From NCBI RefSeq assembly GCF_001426645.1, contig NZ_LMEX01000001.1, positions 882,755-946,754 on the forward strand: DNA of 64,000 bases, read 5' to 3'. Source of the stretch: Rhodanobacter sp. Root480 (GTDB taxonomy: Bacteria > Pseudomonadota > Gammaproteobacteria > Xanthomonadales > Rhodanobacteraceae). Each line of letters starts with the position of its first letter. Position 1 is the first letter of the stretch. Both the position numbers and the translations under genes were made by a program. Below are positions 17,966-28,500 of this stretch, one piece after another. The notes under the pieces were generated by a model. The model did not search any database. It was not told the DNA's origin and worked only from the letters and a program-made list of their open reading frames with translations.

Positions 17966-18727
17966 TCACTCCGCCGCAAACTGCTCATCCAGTATCCGCT
18001 GCTCAAGATTGTGCTCAGGGTCGAACAGCAGCCGTACACCTTGATCGCCCGATTGCCGGATCGTTACCGTCAGCACATCGCGCACTTCATGGAAATCCGC
18101 GGTGGCGCTGACCGGTCGCTTGCCCGGATCGATGACGCGAAACGCCACTTCCGTGCGATGCGGAAGAATGGCGCCGCGCCAGCGGCGGGGGCGGAACGGG
18201 CTGATCGGGGTCAGCGCCAGCACGTTGGCATCCAGCGGCAGGATCGGGCCGTGCGCGGACAGGTTGTAGGCGGTGGAGCCAGCGGGGGTCGAGACCATGA
18301 TGCCGTCGCACACCAGTGAGGTCAGCTTCACCGTGCCGTTCAACTGCACTTCCAGATGGGCGGCCTGGTTGCTCTGGCGCAGGAGCGACACCTCGTTGAA
18401 CGCCTTGGCGACATGCGCGCGGCCGGCCACGTCGGTCACCCGCATTTCCAGCGGAAACAGCGACGCCACGTGCGCCCGCTCGATGCGTTCGGGCAGGTGG
18501 TCGAGCTGGTGCATGTTCATCAGGAAACCGACCTGACCCAGTTTCATGCCGTACACCGGCACGTCCAGGTCGCGATAGGCATGCAGGGTGCGCAGCATGA
18601 AACCATCGCCACCCAACGCCACGATCAGTTCGGCCCGGCCCGGCGGCACATCGCCATACCGTTGCACCAATGCGTCGCGCGCCTGTTGTGCGACGACGGT
18701 GTCGCTGGCGACAAAAGCAAAACGCAT
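17966..18727 (-). CDS. nadK: NAD kinase
   Basis: A 253-residue NAD kinase, which phosphorylates NAD to NADP. The catalytic GGDG motif is at [16 protein letters not shown], the NE motif at [10 protein letters not shown], and the conserved substrate loop at [22 protein letters not shown]. It is shorter than the Escherichia coli enzyme (about 290 residues), with the N-terminal strand compacted, as in other Xanthomonadales-type versions. Located in the cytoplasm. The gene is followed by the 5'-nucleotidase and preceded by a 231-bp repeat-bearing gap. Confidence 0.93.
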   Translation of the reverse strand: MRFAFVASDTVVAQQARDALVQRYGDVPPGRAELIVALGGDGFMLRTLHAYRDLDVPVYGMKLGQVGFLMNMHQLDHLPERIERAHVASLFPLEMRVTDVAGRAHVAKAFNEVSLLRQSNQAAHLEVQLNGTVKLTSLVCDGIMVSTPAGSTAYNLSAHGPILPLDANVLALTPISPFRPRRWRGAILPHRTEVAFRVIDPGKRPVSATADFHEVRDVLTVTIRQSGDQGVRLLFDPEHNLEQRILDEQFAAE

Positions 18728-18826
18728 CGGAAGCCCTGACTGGCGGGAGAAGGCTGAAGGATACGACAGAGGGGGTGCTGCGCCCTAAAGTCCCGAGCTT
18801 TCCCGCAAGCCTTAACCCCCTCCCGG

Positions 18827-18850
18827 CCTCCCCCTGCAAGCAGGGGGAGG
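18827..18850. repeat. Short palindromic repeat, CCTCCCCCTGC type (copy 1)
   Basis: Perfect 11-bp stem CCTCCCCCTGC / GCAGGGGGAGG with loop AA. It lies in the gap between glutamate dehydrogenase and NAD kinase, 45 bp from a near-identical second hairpin, and resembles the dispersed intergenic palindromes of Xanthomonadales. Confidence 0.6.
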
Positions 18851-18895
18851 AGCAGAAACCGAACGACCCGCCACAGGTCCGAGCTTGCCGTAATA

Positions 18896-18919
18896 CCCTC
18901 CCCTGCTCGCAGGGGAGGG
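18896..18919. repeat. Short palindromic repeat, CCCTCCCCTGC type (copy 2)
   Basis: Perfect 11-bp stem CCCTCCCCTGC / GCAGGGGAGGG with loop TC, followed by a GGGGTGGGTCAACC tail. It pairs with the hairpin at 18827-18850 as a tandem of one repeat family. Confidence 0.6.
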
Positions 18920-18958
18920 ACGGGGTGGGTCAACCCGCGGGGAACTCCAACCGAAGCC

Positions 18959-21900
18959 TCAAACCGGCAACTGCGCCAGTTGCGCCAGTCGCCTGACGGC
19001 CACCGATGCAATCGGGTAATCGGCATTCTGGGTGAGGATCTCGGCCAGCATGCTGCGCGTGTGTTGCAGCGTGGCGTCGTCGCGTTGCAACCATGCCTGC
19101 ACCGCGGAGACATCGCCGCTGTCGTCGACGCCCATGCTCAACACCTGCTGTGCCAGCGCCCGGTGCTGCTGGTTCAACTCGTCCAGCAGCGAGCCGCGCG
19201 CCTGCGCATGCCAGTGGCCTTCCACCGGCAACGCCTCGATCTGGTCGCGCAACCAGCCCAGATCCAGCGCTTCGCCCAGTTCATAGAAGATACGCGCCAC
19301 TTTCTCGATCGGCTCGTCGCTTTGGCGGGCAATCTCGGCCATGTCCAGCGCCGCGCGCAGGTCTGGCATGCGGGCCAGCCGCAGGGCCAGTGCCGATGGC
19401 ATGCCCAGGCCTTCCCATTTCTCGCGGTCGCAGGTGAAGTCGCCCTGGCCCGCCTTGCCCAGCACGTGCGGCAAGGCCTTGCGCAGATCCGACACCACGC
19501 CCTGGTAGCGCTCGACGTTGGCGGCGATATCCAGCGTGCCGCCGGGTCGGTTCAACAGCCAGCGCGTCATGTGCCGCAGCAACGCCCATATTTTCAGGAT
19601 CGCGTCGGTCTGGGTGCCTTCGGCCACCTTGCTGTCCAGCGCCTCAAGCTCGGCCCACAGCTCGCGGGCATCGAGAATCTCGCGCGCTGCGGTGTACGCC
19701 TTGGCGATGGCGGCGGGCCGCTGGCCGGTGTCCTCCTGCATGCGCATCATGAAGGTGGCGCCCATGCGGTTGATGGTGGAGTTGGTGACCGCGGTGGCGA
19801 TGATCTCGCGCTTCAGGCGGTGGCGCTGCATGTGCTCGGCGTACTTCTCGTGCAGCGGCTCGGGGAAATAGCGCACCAGCTCGCGCGAGAGGTAAGGATC
19901 TTCCGGTACGTCGGAATCGAGCAGTTGCTGGAACAGCCGCATCTTGTCGTACGACAGCAACACCGCCAGCTCCGGCCGACTCAGGCCCTGCTCCCGGCTC
20001 TTGCGCTCGGCCAGCTCGGCATCCGACGGCAGGTTCTCCACCTGGCGGTCCAGCGTGCCCTCAGCCTCCAGCGTGCGGATGAAATGCGCCATGGAACCGA
20101 GCCGGCGCACCGACTGGTGCTCCATCAGCGTGATCGCCTGGTTCTGCCGGTAGTTGTCCCACAGCACCAGCTTGCCGACCTCCTCCGTCATCGACGCCAG
20201 TTGCTCGTTGCGGGCGTCGACGCTGAGCTCGTTGCGCTTCACCGCATCGTTCAGCAGGATCTTGATGTTGACCTCGTGGTCGGAGGTGTCCACGCCGGCG
20301 GAGTTGTCGATGAAGTCGGTGTTGAGCAGCACGCCGTTCTGCGCAGCCTCGATGCGGCCCTTCTGGGTGAAGCCCAGGTTGCCGCCCTCACCCACCACCT
20401 TGCAGCGCAGCTCCCCGCCATCCACGCGCAGCGCGTTGTTGGCGCGGTCGCGCACGTCGGCATGGCTCTCGCTGGCGGCCTTGACGTAGGTGCCAATGCC
20501 GCCGTTCCACAGCAGGTCCACCGGCGCCCGGAGGATCGCGCTGAGCAGTTCGTTGGGCGGCAGGTGCTCGACATCGGCCTTCAACCCCAGCGCGGTACGC
20601 ACCTCGGCCGAGATCGGGATCGACTTGGCGCTGCGCGGATACACGCCGCCACCAGCGGAGATCAGCGAACGGTCGTAGTCGTCCCAGCTGGAACGCGGCT
20701 TGTCGAACAGGCGCTGGCGCTCGGCAAAGGAGCGCGCGGCGTCGGGCGTTGGGTCGAGGAAGACGTGGCGATGATCGAACGCCGCCACCAGCTTGATGTG
20801 CCCGGACAACAGCATGCCGTTGCCGAACACGTCGCCAGACATGTCGCCGATACCGACGCAGGTGAAATCCTGCGACTGCGTATCCACGCCCAGCGAGCGG
20901 AAATGGCGCTTCACCGACTCCCATGCGCCACGCGCCGTGATGCCCATGCCCTTGTGGTCGTAGCCATGCGAACCACCGGAGGCGAATGCGTCGCCCAGCC
21001 AATAGTCGTGCTCGATCGAAATGGCGTTGGCGATGTCGGAGAACGATGCCGTGCCCTTGTCGGCGGCCACCACCAGGTACGGATCGTCGCCGTCGTGGCG
21101 CACCACATCCTGCGGGTGCACCACGTCGCCCTCGACCAGGTTGTCGGTGATGTCGAGCAGGCCGTTGATGAAGATGCGGTAGCAGGCGATGCCTTCGGCC
21201 AGCTGTGCGTCGCGGTCGCCATCGACCGGCGGCCGCTTCACGAAGAACCCGCCCTTGGACCCGACTGGCACGATGACGGTGTTCTTCACCATCTGCGCCT
21301 TGACCAGGCCCAGCACCTCGGTGCGGAAATCCTCGCGCCGGTCGGACCAGCGCAGGCCACCGCGCGCCACCGCGCCGAAGCGCAGGTGGATGCCTTCGAC
21401 GCGCGGCGCGCAGACCCATATCTCGCGGTAGGGAATCGGCTTGGGCAGCCCGGGAACCTGATGCGGATCGAGCTTGTAGCTGATGTAGTCGCGCGGCGCG
21501 CCCTCGTGATGCTGGAAGAAGCTGGTGCGCAGCGTGGCGCCGATGACGCTGACGAAGCTGCGCAGGATGCGGTCCTCGTCCAGGCTGGCGACGTTCTCCA
21601 GCAGCACGCCGATGGCGCTTTCCACGGCCTGGATCTGCTCCGCGCGCGGCCGCGACAGGGCGGCGCCGAGATCGGCGATCAACGACGGCTGCGCGCTCTG
21701 CACGTTGGCCGGGATCAACGCTTCCATCTCGGCCGCCAGCGTGGCGCCAGCGGCCTTCAAGGCCTCGGCCGACATATCCTCGCGGCGCGGATCGAACCGC
21801 GCCAGGAACAGCTCCACCAGCAAGCCGGCGATCGCCGGATAGCGGTTGAGCGTGTCTTCCATATACGCCTGTGAGAACGCCGCGCCCGTCTGCAGCAGGT

Positions 21901-23893
21901 ATTTGCAATAGCCGCGCAACATGGCGATCTGGCGCCAGCTGAGCTTGGCGCCCAGCACCAGCCGGTTGAAACCGTCGTTCTCCGCGTTGCCGCGCCAGAT
22001 CTGCTCGAAGGCTTCCTCGAACAAGGTACCGACCTGCTCCACGCTGAAGGTGAGCTTGCCGGCCGGTTGCACCTCGAAATCCTGGATCGACAGCGACGCG
22101 CCATCGCGCGGGATGTCGTAGACGTGCTCGGTGAGCACGCGCAGGCCCAGGTTCTCCAACTGCGGCAATACCTCGGACAGGGCGATGTCGCCGCCACTGC
22201 GGTAAACCTTGAAACGCAGCGTCTCCGGCGCCTTCAGCGGATGGTAGAACGACATCCGCAGCGCGTTTTCGCCCGACAGCAGCGACAGTGCGCGGATGTC
22301 CTCGGCGGCCACGGCGGGGCTCACGTCATCGACGTAACCCGGCGGCATCGCCTTGCCGAAACTGTTGGCGAGCAGCATGCCCTCGTGCTCGCCCTGCGAA
22401 CGCACCAGCGCATCGCGCACATCGTCGTGCCAGTTGCGCACGATCGCCTCGACACCCTGCTCCAGCGTGCCCAGGTCGTAATCGGGGTGATCGCCGATGC
22501 GCGGCCGCACCACCACGTACAACCGGGTCAACGCGGCCTCGCCCATCTGCACCGACGAATCCACCTGCTCGGCATGCAACGCCTCGCCCAGCAGCGCCTC
22601 GATGCGCTCGCGCACCGAGGTGTTGAAGCGTTCGCGCGGCACGAATACCAGGCAGGCGAAGAAACGGTCATAGCGGTCGCGGCGGACGAACAGCCGGGCG
22701 CGCGCGCGCTGGCGCAGCTCCAGGATGCCGCTGGCGGTGGCAAACAGCTCGTCCTCGTTGCTCTGGAACAGCTCGTCGCGCGGCAGCACTTCCAGGATGT
22801 GGCGCAGCGATTTGCCGGAGTGGGAATCGCGCTTGAGCTCCGAACGCACCAGCACCGATTCGACCTTGTGCCGCACCAGCGGCACATCCTGCGGCCGGGT
22901 CATGTAGGCACTGGAGGAGAACATGCCGATGAAGCGTTCCTCCGCCACTGCCTTGCCATCGGCATCGAATTTCAGCACGCCCACGTAATCCATGTAGCCG
23001 CTGCGATGCACGTGCGAGCGGGCATTGGTCTTGGTGAGGATGATGGCGTCGGTCGCACCCGAGTGCGGCAGTTCGCTGGCCGCCAGCGAGCGCACCGACC
23101 GCGGCGCCAGCGAATGATCGCTGTCACGCAGGATGCCCAGCCCGGTGGAGTCCACCGCGCGCAGCACCTGCTCGCCATCGGCCGCCACCACCTCGTACTG
23201 GCGGTAACCGAAGAAGGTGAAGTTGTCGTCGGCCATCCAGCGCAGGAAATCCGCCGCCTCGCGCACGGAATCCTCGTCCAGCGAAAGCTTGCGGTGCGGC
23301 AAGTCGGCGGCGATCGCCAACGCCTTGTCGCGCATGGCCGACCAGTCGCCCACGGCCTGGCGTACATCATTCAGCGCGTCGGCAACCTGTGTCTGCAGGC
23401 GCGAGCACAGCGCCTCGTCAACGATGCGGTCGATCTCGAAATGCATGATCGACTCGGGCACGCCGGACTCGTCACCGAGCCGCAGGAGCTGCCCCTCGGC
23501 GTCGCGCACGGCGTTCAACACCGGGTGGATCACCGCCTGAATCGATTGCCGGTTCTCCGCCACGATCATGCTGACGGTGTCCACCAGGAACGGCATGTCG
23601 TCGGTGACCACCTGCAACAGGCTGCGGCCGGGATGACCAGGCACCGCATCCAGCACCCGCACCAGCGCCTGCCCACGGGGTCGGCGTTGCATGAATTGCA
23701 GCAAGCCCGCGATCAATCCGGCCCACTGCTGCGGCGTGTGTGCGGCCACGTCGCCCGGCGCCATGCGGGCAAAAAAGACGTCGGTGAAGATGTTCGCCCC
23801 CGCCAACTGGGAGGGTTCGAGCCCCTGTGCTTTCAGGGCGTCGAGTACGGCATTGCGGGGGGATGTTGCGGTGGTCGCTTGGATCGCATTCAT
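18959..23893 (-). CDS. gdhB: NAD-specific glutamate dehydrogenase, large (180-kDa) class
   Basis: A 1644-residue catabolic NAD-glutamate dehydrogenase, converting glutamate to 2-oxoglutarate and ammonia. The N-terminal 700 residues form the regulatory ACT-like region (DDMPFLVDTVSMIVAENRQ, NFTFFGYRQYEVV, FVPRERFNTSVR). The catalytic domain shows GGLRWSDRREDFRTEVLGLV, KAQMVKNTVIVPVGSKGGF, the NAD-binding region GIGDMSGDVFGNGML, and NGGIGTYVKA. Helical C-terminal sequence follows. I chose the ATG at 23893 (MNAIQATTATSPRN); in-frame sequence upstream is atypical and would overlap the divergent gap. Length agrees with the class, which is usually hexameric and allosterically regulated. Confidence 0.93.
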   Translation of the reverse strand: MNAIQATTATSPRNAVLDALKAQGLEPSQLAGANIFTDVFFARMAPGDVAAHTPQQWAGLIAGLLQFMQRRPRGQALVRVLDAVPGHPGRSLLQVVTDDMPFLVDTVSMIVAENRQSIQAVIHPVLNAVRDAEGQLLRLGDESGVPESIMHFEIDRIVDEALCSRLQTQVADALNDVRQAVGDWSAMRDKALAIAADLPHRKLSLDEDSVREAADFLRWMADDNFTFFGYRQYEVVAADGEQVLRAVDSTGLGILRDSDHSLAPRSVRSLAASELPHSGATDAIILTKTNARSHVHRSGYMDYVGVLKFDADGKAVAEERFIGMFSSSAYMTRPQDVPLVRHKVESVLVRSELKRDSHSGKSLRHILEVLPRDELFQSNEDELFATASGILELRQRARARLFVRRDRYDRFFACLVFVPRERFNTSVRERIEALLGEALHAEQVDSSVQMGEAALTRLYVVVRPRIGDHPDYDLGTLEQGVEAIVRNWHDDVRDALVRSQGEHEGMLLANSFGKAMPPGYVDDVSPAVAAEDIRALSLLSGENALRMSFYHPLKAPETLRFKVYRSGGDIALSEVLPQLENLGLRVLTEHVYDIPRDGASLSIQDFEVQPAGKLTFSVEQVGTLFEEAFEQIWRGNAENDGFNRLVLGAKLSWRQIAMLRGYCKYLLQTGAAFSQAYMEDTLNRYPAIAGLLVELFLARFDPRREDMSAEALKAAGATLAAEMEALIPANVQSAQPSLIADLGAALSRPRAEQIQAVESAIGVLLENVASLDEDRILRSFVSVIGATLRTSFFQHHEGAPRDYISYKLDPHQVPGLPKPIPYREIWVCAPRVEGIHLRFGAVARGGLRWSDRREDFRTEVLGLVKAQMVKNTVIVPVGSKGGFFVKRPPVDGDRDAQLAEGIACYRIFINGLLDITDNLVEGDVVHPQDVVRHDGDDPYLVVAADKGTASFSDIANAISIEHDYWLGDAFASGGSHGYDHKGMGITARGAWESVKRHFRSLGVDTQSQDFTCVGIGDMSGDVFGNGMLLSGHIKLVAAFDHRHVFLDPTPDAARSFAERQRLFDKPRSSWDDYDRSLISAGGGVYPRSAKSIPISAEVRTALGLKADVEHLPPNELLSAILRAPVDLLWNGGIGTYVKAASESHADVRDRANNALRVDGGELRCKVVGEGGNLGFTQKGRIEAAQNGVLLNTDFIDNSAGVDTSDHEVNIKILLNDAVKRNELSVDARNEQLASMTEEVGKLVLWDNYRQNQAITLMEHQSVRRLGSMAHFIRTLEAEGTLDRQVENLPSDAELAERKSREQGLSRPELAVLLSYDKMRLFQQLLDSDVPEDPYLSRELVRYFPEPLHEKYAEHMQRHRLKREIIATAVTNSTINRMGATFMMRMQEDTGQRPAAIAKAYTAAREILDARELWAELEALDSKVAEGTQTDAILKIWALLRHMTRWLLNRPGGTLDIAANVERYQGVVSDLRKALPHVLGKAGQGDFTCDREKWEGLGMPSALALRLARMPDLRAALDMAEIARQSDEPIEKVARIFYELGEALDLGWLRDQIEALPVEGHWHAQARGSLLDELNQQHRALAQQVLSMGVDDSGDVSAVQAWLQRDDATLQHTRSMLAEILTQNADYPIASVAVRRLAQLAQLPV

Positions 23894-24318
23894 GGCTTCT
23901 ACTGGGTAGTGAAAACAAAATGGCGTCATGCAACGTCGCCCCAGAATACTGCCGCGTCGCGAAGCACCACCACCGACCTCCGCCACTTGCATATTTCGCG
24001 CGGACAGTGATCCAGTTACGTGGCGCGCAAACGCGTGCGGCATCGGCTGCCTGCCGGCGCTTGTCCATACCACCACACCCGATGTCAACGGGTGGATTCA
24101 CACCTGATTTAAAATGTAAACTGTCCGGTATAGTCTTGCCGGCCAAGGCCCGATGCTCCGCGAGGATTCGCGAAGCATCCGTCGGGCGCCCCTACCGTCG
24201 GCAAGACCCAAAGACATGAGGCAGCCGAGGCACGGCGCTGTATCGATCCCCTGGATCGGCAGCCGCGCACCGGTGCATCCCCACTCTTCCCCGATTCGAG
24301 CATCGTTCTGGAGCCGCC
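23894..24318. other. 425-bp divergent gap between glutamate dehydrogenase and the RND operon
   Basis: No gene is supported. The middle is AT-rich (TGATTTAAAATGTAAAC) and contains a TATAGT hexamer at 24129-24134 suitable as a -10 for the RND operon, without a good -35. A multi-tier inverted repeat follows at 24133-24207. The long stretch between that hexamer and the ATG at 24319 would give a leader of about 175 bases. Confidence 0.5.
24133..24207 (+). promoter_or_regulatory. Nested inverted repeat upstream of the RND pump operon
   Basis: Three stem tiers are nested: GTCTTGCCG (24133-24141) with CGGCAAGAC (24199-24207); GCCCGA (24148-24153) with TCGGGC (24182-24187); and TGCT-C-CGCGA (24154-24163) with TCGCG-A-AGCA (24168-24177) around a GGAT loop. 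The inner two tiers would lie in the leader RNA; the outer arm touches the putative -10 and may act as DNA only. It could be an operator or a folded leader. Confidence 0.4.
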
Positions 24319-25500
24319 ATGAAGTCCTCCCTACTGCGCGCACCGTTGTGCCTCTGCCTGCTTGCCCTCGCGGCATGCGGCGGCAAAGGCAAGGAACAAG
24401 GCCCGCCGCAAATGCCCCCACCGGAAGTGGGCGTGCTGAAGGTGCAGCCGCAAAACGCACCCCTGACGCGCGACCTGGTGGGGCGCCTGTCGCCCTATCG
24501 CAGCGCCGATGTACGCGCCCGCGTTGCCGGCGTACTGCTGAAGCGCACGTACGAGGAAGGCACCGACGTCAAGAAAGGCCAGCTGCTTTTCCAGATCGAC
24601 CCGGCGCCGTTGAAGGCATCCCTCAATGCCGCGCAGGCATCGCTGGCGCAGGCGCAGGCCAAGGCAACCAACGACAAGGTCACCGCGCAGCGGGTGCGTG
24701 AGCTGGCCCCGAAGGGCTACGTGTCGAAAGCCGATCTCGACAACGCGCTGGCCGCCGAACGCAATTCCGCCGCCGCCGTGCAGGCTGCACGCGCCAACGT
24801 GGAAACGGCCCGCATCAGCCTGGGCTACGCCAACGTGACCTCGCCCATCGATGGTCGCGCCGGCCAGCAGCAGGTGACTGAAGGCGCGCTGGTAGGCAAT
24901 GGCGAAGCCACCCTGCTCACCACGGTGGACCAGATCGATCCGCTGTACGTGAACTTCACCATGAGCGTGGCCTCGCTGGAGAAGATGCGCAGCGCGCAGC
25001 GCAGCGGCGACGTCACCCTCGCCGGCGCAAACAAGACCAGCGTGCGGATCACCCTGCCCGATGGCAGCACCTATGCGGAACCTGGCGTGCTGGATTTTTC
25101 CGACACCTCGGTCAACCCGGCCACCGGCGCGGTGAACCTGCGCGCCACCATCCCCAACCCGCAACGCACGCTGTTGCCCGGCATGTACGTCACCCTGACC
25201 GCCAACCTCGGCCAGCAGCACAAGGTGTTCCTGCTGCCGCAGGCAGCGGTGCAGCGTGACACGGTCGGCGCCTACGCGATGGTGGTTGGCGCCGATGGCA
25301 AGGTCGTGCGCAAGGACCTCACCACCAGCGACATGCGTGACGGCCAGTGGGTGGTCAACGACGGCCTCGCCGCGGGTGATGCGGTGGTGGTCTCCGGCCT
25401 GCAGAAGGTCAAGGCCGGCGCACCGGCCAAGGCCACGCCGTGGCAGCCTGCGCCACCCGCCGGCGCCAAGTCGGCCGCCAAAGCCCCGAGCGGCAAGTAA
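24319..25500 (+). CDS. RND efflux periplasmic adaptor lipoprotein
   Basis: A 393-residue membrane-fusion protein. The signal peptide ends in the lipobox LAAC, so the mature protein begins at a lipidated cysteine near residue 20 and is anchored in the inner membrane. The adaptor order is intact: barrel-sandwich start VRARVAGVLLKRTYEEGTDV, a coiled-coil hairpin at about 95-165 (ASLAQAQAKATND, AAVQAARANVETARIS), lipoyl half YANVTSPIDGRAG, then beta-barrel and membrane-proximal domains (VVVSGLQKVKAG). It is 12 bp upstream of the pump gene. A Pro/Ala/Lys tail ends the protein. Confidence 0.92.
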   Translation: MKSSLLRAPLCLCLLALAACGGKGKEQGPPQMPPPEVGVLKVQPQNAPLTRDLVGRLSPYRSADVRARVAGVLLKRTYEEGTDVKKGQLLFQIDPAPLKASLNAAQASLAQAQAKATNDKVTAQRVRELAPKGYVSKADLDNALAAERNSAAAVQAARANVETARISLGYANVTSPIDGRAGQQQVTEGALVGNGEATLLTTVDQIDPLYVNFTMSVASLEKMRSAQRSGDVTLAGANKTSVRITLPDGSTYAEPGVLDFSDTSVNPATGAVNLRATIPNPQRTLLPGMYVTLTANLGQQHKVFLLPQAAVQRDTVGAYAMVVGADGKVVRKDLTTSDMRDGQWVVNDGLAAGDAVVVSGLQKVKAGAPAKATPWQPAPPAGAKSAAKAPSGK

Positions 25501-25512
25501 CGGAGCGCGATC

Positions 25513-28500
25513 ATGCCGAGTTTCTTTATTGATCGCCCCATTTTCGCGTGGGTGGTGGCCATCCTGATTTCGCTGGGCGGCGTGCTGGCGATCCTCAACA
25601 TGGGTGTGGAATCGTACCCGTCGATCGCCCCGCCGTCGGTCACCGTCAGCGCCACCTACCCCGGTGCCAGCGCGGCCACCACCGAGAAAACCGTCACCCA
25701 GGTGATCGAGCAGCAACTGACCGGCATCGACCACCTGCTGTATTTCAGCTCGTCGTCCAGCGCCAGCGGCCGCGCCAGCATCACCCTGACGTTCGAAAGC
25801 GGCACCGACCCGGACATCGCCCAGGTGCAGGTGCAGAACAAGGTGGCGCTGGCCACCCCGCGCCTGCCCTCGGAAGTAACCCAGCAAGGCGTCGTGGTGG
25901 CCAAGGCGAACGCCGGCTTCCTGATGGTGGTGGCGCTGACGACGGACAATCCGGAGATCGACCGCAACCGCCTCAACGACATCGTGGGTTCCAGCGTGCT
26001 GGACCAGATCGCGCGCGTACCCGGCGTGGGCAGCACGCAGCAGTTCGGTTCCGAATACGCCATGCGGATCTGGCTGAACCCGGACAAGCTGCAAGGCTAC
26101 AACCTGTCCGCCACCCAGGTGCTCGCCGCGATCCGCGCGCAGAACGTGCAGTTCGCCGCCGGTTCGCTGGGCTCCGACCCCGCGCCGGAAGGCCAGGGCC
26201 TCAGCGTCACGGTATCGACCGAAGGGCGCTTCACCACGGCCGAGCAGTTCGCCGACATCGTGCTGCGTGCCAACAGCGACGGCACCACGGTCAAGCTGGG
26301 CGACGTCTCGCGGATCAGCTTCGGCCCCGGCAGCTACGGCTTCGACACCAGTTACGAGGGCAAGCCGATCGGCGCGTTCGCGATCCAGTTGCTGCCCGGC
26401 GCCAACGCGCTGGACGTGGCCACCGCGGTACGCGCCAAGATGGACGAGCTGGCACCCAGCTTCCCGCAGGGCGTGACCTGGTTCAGCCCGTATGACAGCA
26501 CCAGTTTCGTGCGGATCTCGATCAACGAGGTGATCCACACGCTGATCGAGGCGATCATCCTGGTGTTCCTGGTGATGCTGCTGTTCCTGCAGAACTTCCG
26601 CGCCACGATAATCCCCACGCTGGTGATCCCGGTAGCCCTGCTGGGCACGTTCCTGGGCATGCTGGTGCTGGGCTTCACCATCAACCAGTTGACCTTGTTC
26701 GGCATGGTGCTGGCCATCGGCATCGTGGTGGACGACGCGATCGTGGTGATCGAGAACGTCGAACGCATCATGACCGAGGAAGGCCTCTCGCCGCGCGACG
26801 CCACAGTCAAGGCAATGGGCCAGATCACCGGCGCCGTGGTGGCGATCACGGTGGTGCTGGCGGCGGTGTTCGTGCCCTCGTCGCTGCAGCCAGGCGCCAC
26901 CGGCGTGATCTACAAGCAGTTCGCGCTGACCATCGCGGTGTCGATGGGCTTCTCCGCGTTCCTGGCCCTGTCGTTCACGCCGGCGCTGTGCGCCAGCTTC
27001 CTGCAGCCGGAACACCACAAGAAAAAGAACATCGTTTTCCGCAAGTTCAACGACATGTTCACCTGGATCACGAAGACCTATACCGGTCACGTCCACGGTG
27101 CGGTGAGTCATGCGCCGCGCTGGATGATCGTGTTCGTGGCGGTGGCCGTGCTGGGTGGTTTCCTTTACTCCCGCCTGCCCGGCAGCTTCCTGCCCGAGGA
27201 GGACCAGGGCTACGCGCTGGCCATCGTGCAGTTGCCCCCCGGCGCCACCCTGCAGCGCACCACCAAGGTGATGAAGCAGATGCGCGAGATCCTGGACAAG
27301 GACGACGCGGTCGCTGGCGTGCTGCAGGTCACCGGCTTCAGCTTCGTCGGCGCCGGCGAAAACGTCGGCATGAACTTCATCAAGCTGAAAGACTGGGCCG
27401 ACCGCGATGCCTCCGCCACGGAGTTCATCGGCCGCGCCAACGGCGCCTTGCAGCAGATCCGCGACGCGCAGGTGTTCGTGGTCAACCTGCCGACAGTGCA
27501 GGGCCTGGGGCAGTTCGGCGGCTTCGACATGTATCTGCAGGACCGCAGCGGTGCCGGTCGCGACGCGCTCACCCAGGCGCGCAACACCTTGCTGGGCAAA
27601 GCCAGCCAGAGTCCCGTGCTGGTGGGCGTGCGTCCCAATTCGCTGGAGGATGCGCCGCAGTTGCACCTGGATGTCGACCGCATCCAGGCGCAATCAATGG
27701 GCCTGTCGGTGGGCGATATCTACAACGCGGTCGGCCTGATGCTGGCGCCGGTCTACGTCAACGACTTTGCCTACGGCGGGCGCGTCAAGCGCGTGATCAT
27801 GCAGGCCGACGCACCGTATCGCATGGGCCCGGATGCGCTGGAGCACTTCTTCACCCCCAGCTCGCAGCTCACCGCCAACGGCACGCCGGCGATGATCCCG
27901 CTGTCGAACGTGGTGCACACCGACTGGATCGTGTCGTCGCCTTCGCTGACCCGCTACAACGGCTATTCCGCGGTGGAAATCGTCGGCTCGCCCACGCCAG
28001 GGCATTCCTCGGGCGAGGCGATGGCCGAGATGCAGAAGATCGTCAACGACGACCTGCCCAAGGGCTTCGGCTACGACTGGACCGGCCAGTCCTACCAGGA
28101 GATCCTCTCCGGCAACGCCGCCACCTTGCTGATGGTGCTGTCGATCGTGATCGTCTTCCTGGCATTGGCGGCGCTGTACGAAAGCTGGTCGATCCCGATC
28201 GCCGTGTTGCTGGTGGTGCCGCTGGGCATTCTGGGCGCGGTGGTGTTCACCCTGTTGCGTGGCCTGCCCGACGACATCTACTTCAAGATCGGCATGATCA
28301 CGGTGATCGGCCTGGCCGCGAAGAACGCGATCCTGATCGTGGAGTTCGCGGTGGCCGAACAGCAGGCCGGGCGCACCCTGCGCGAAGCCACCGTCGACGC
28401 GGCCCGACTGCGCCTGCGGCCGATCCTGATGACCTCGCTGGCCTTCATCCTGGGCGTGTCGCCGCTGTTCTTCTCCACCGGCGCCGGCGCCAACGCCCGC

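Noticed and set aside
18827-18919. CRISPR-like repeats
   Set aside because: Only two palindromic units 45 bp apart with no regular spacer series or cas genes.
18980-24010. Long open frames opposite the glutamate dehydrogenase gene (plus strand, 18980-21874 and 22067-24010)
   Set aside because: They mirror the codon structure of the real gene in high-GC DNA, have compositionally odd His/Gln/Arg-rich translations and show no family motif.
24331-27693. 1120-residue open frame opposite the RND adaptor and pump genes
   Set aside because: Antisense shadow: the plus-strand genes carry every expected catalytic residue, the minus translation is His/Gly/Arg-rich with no domain.
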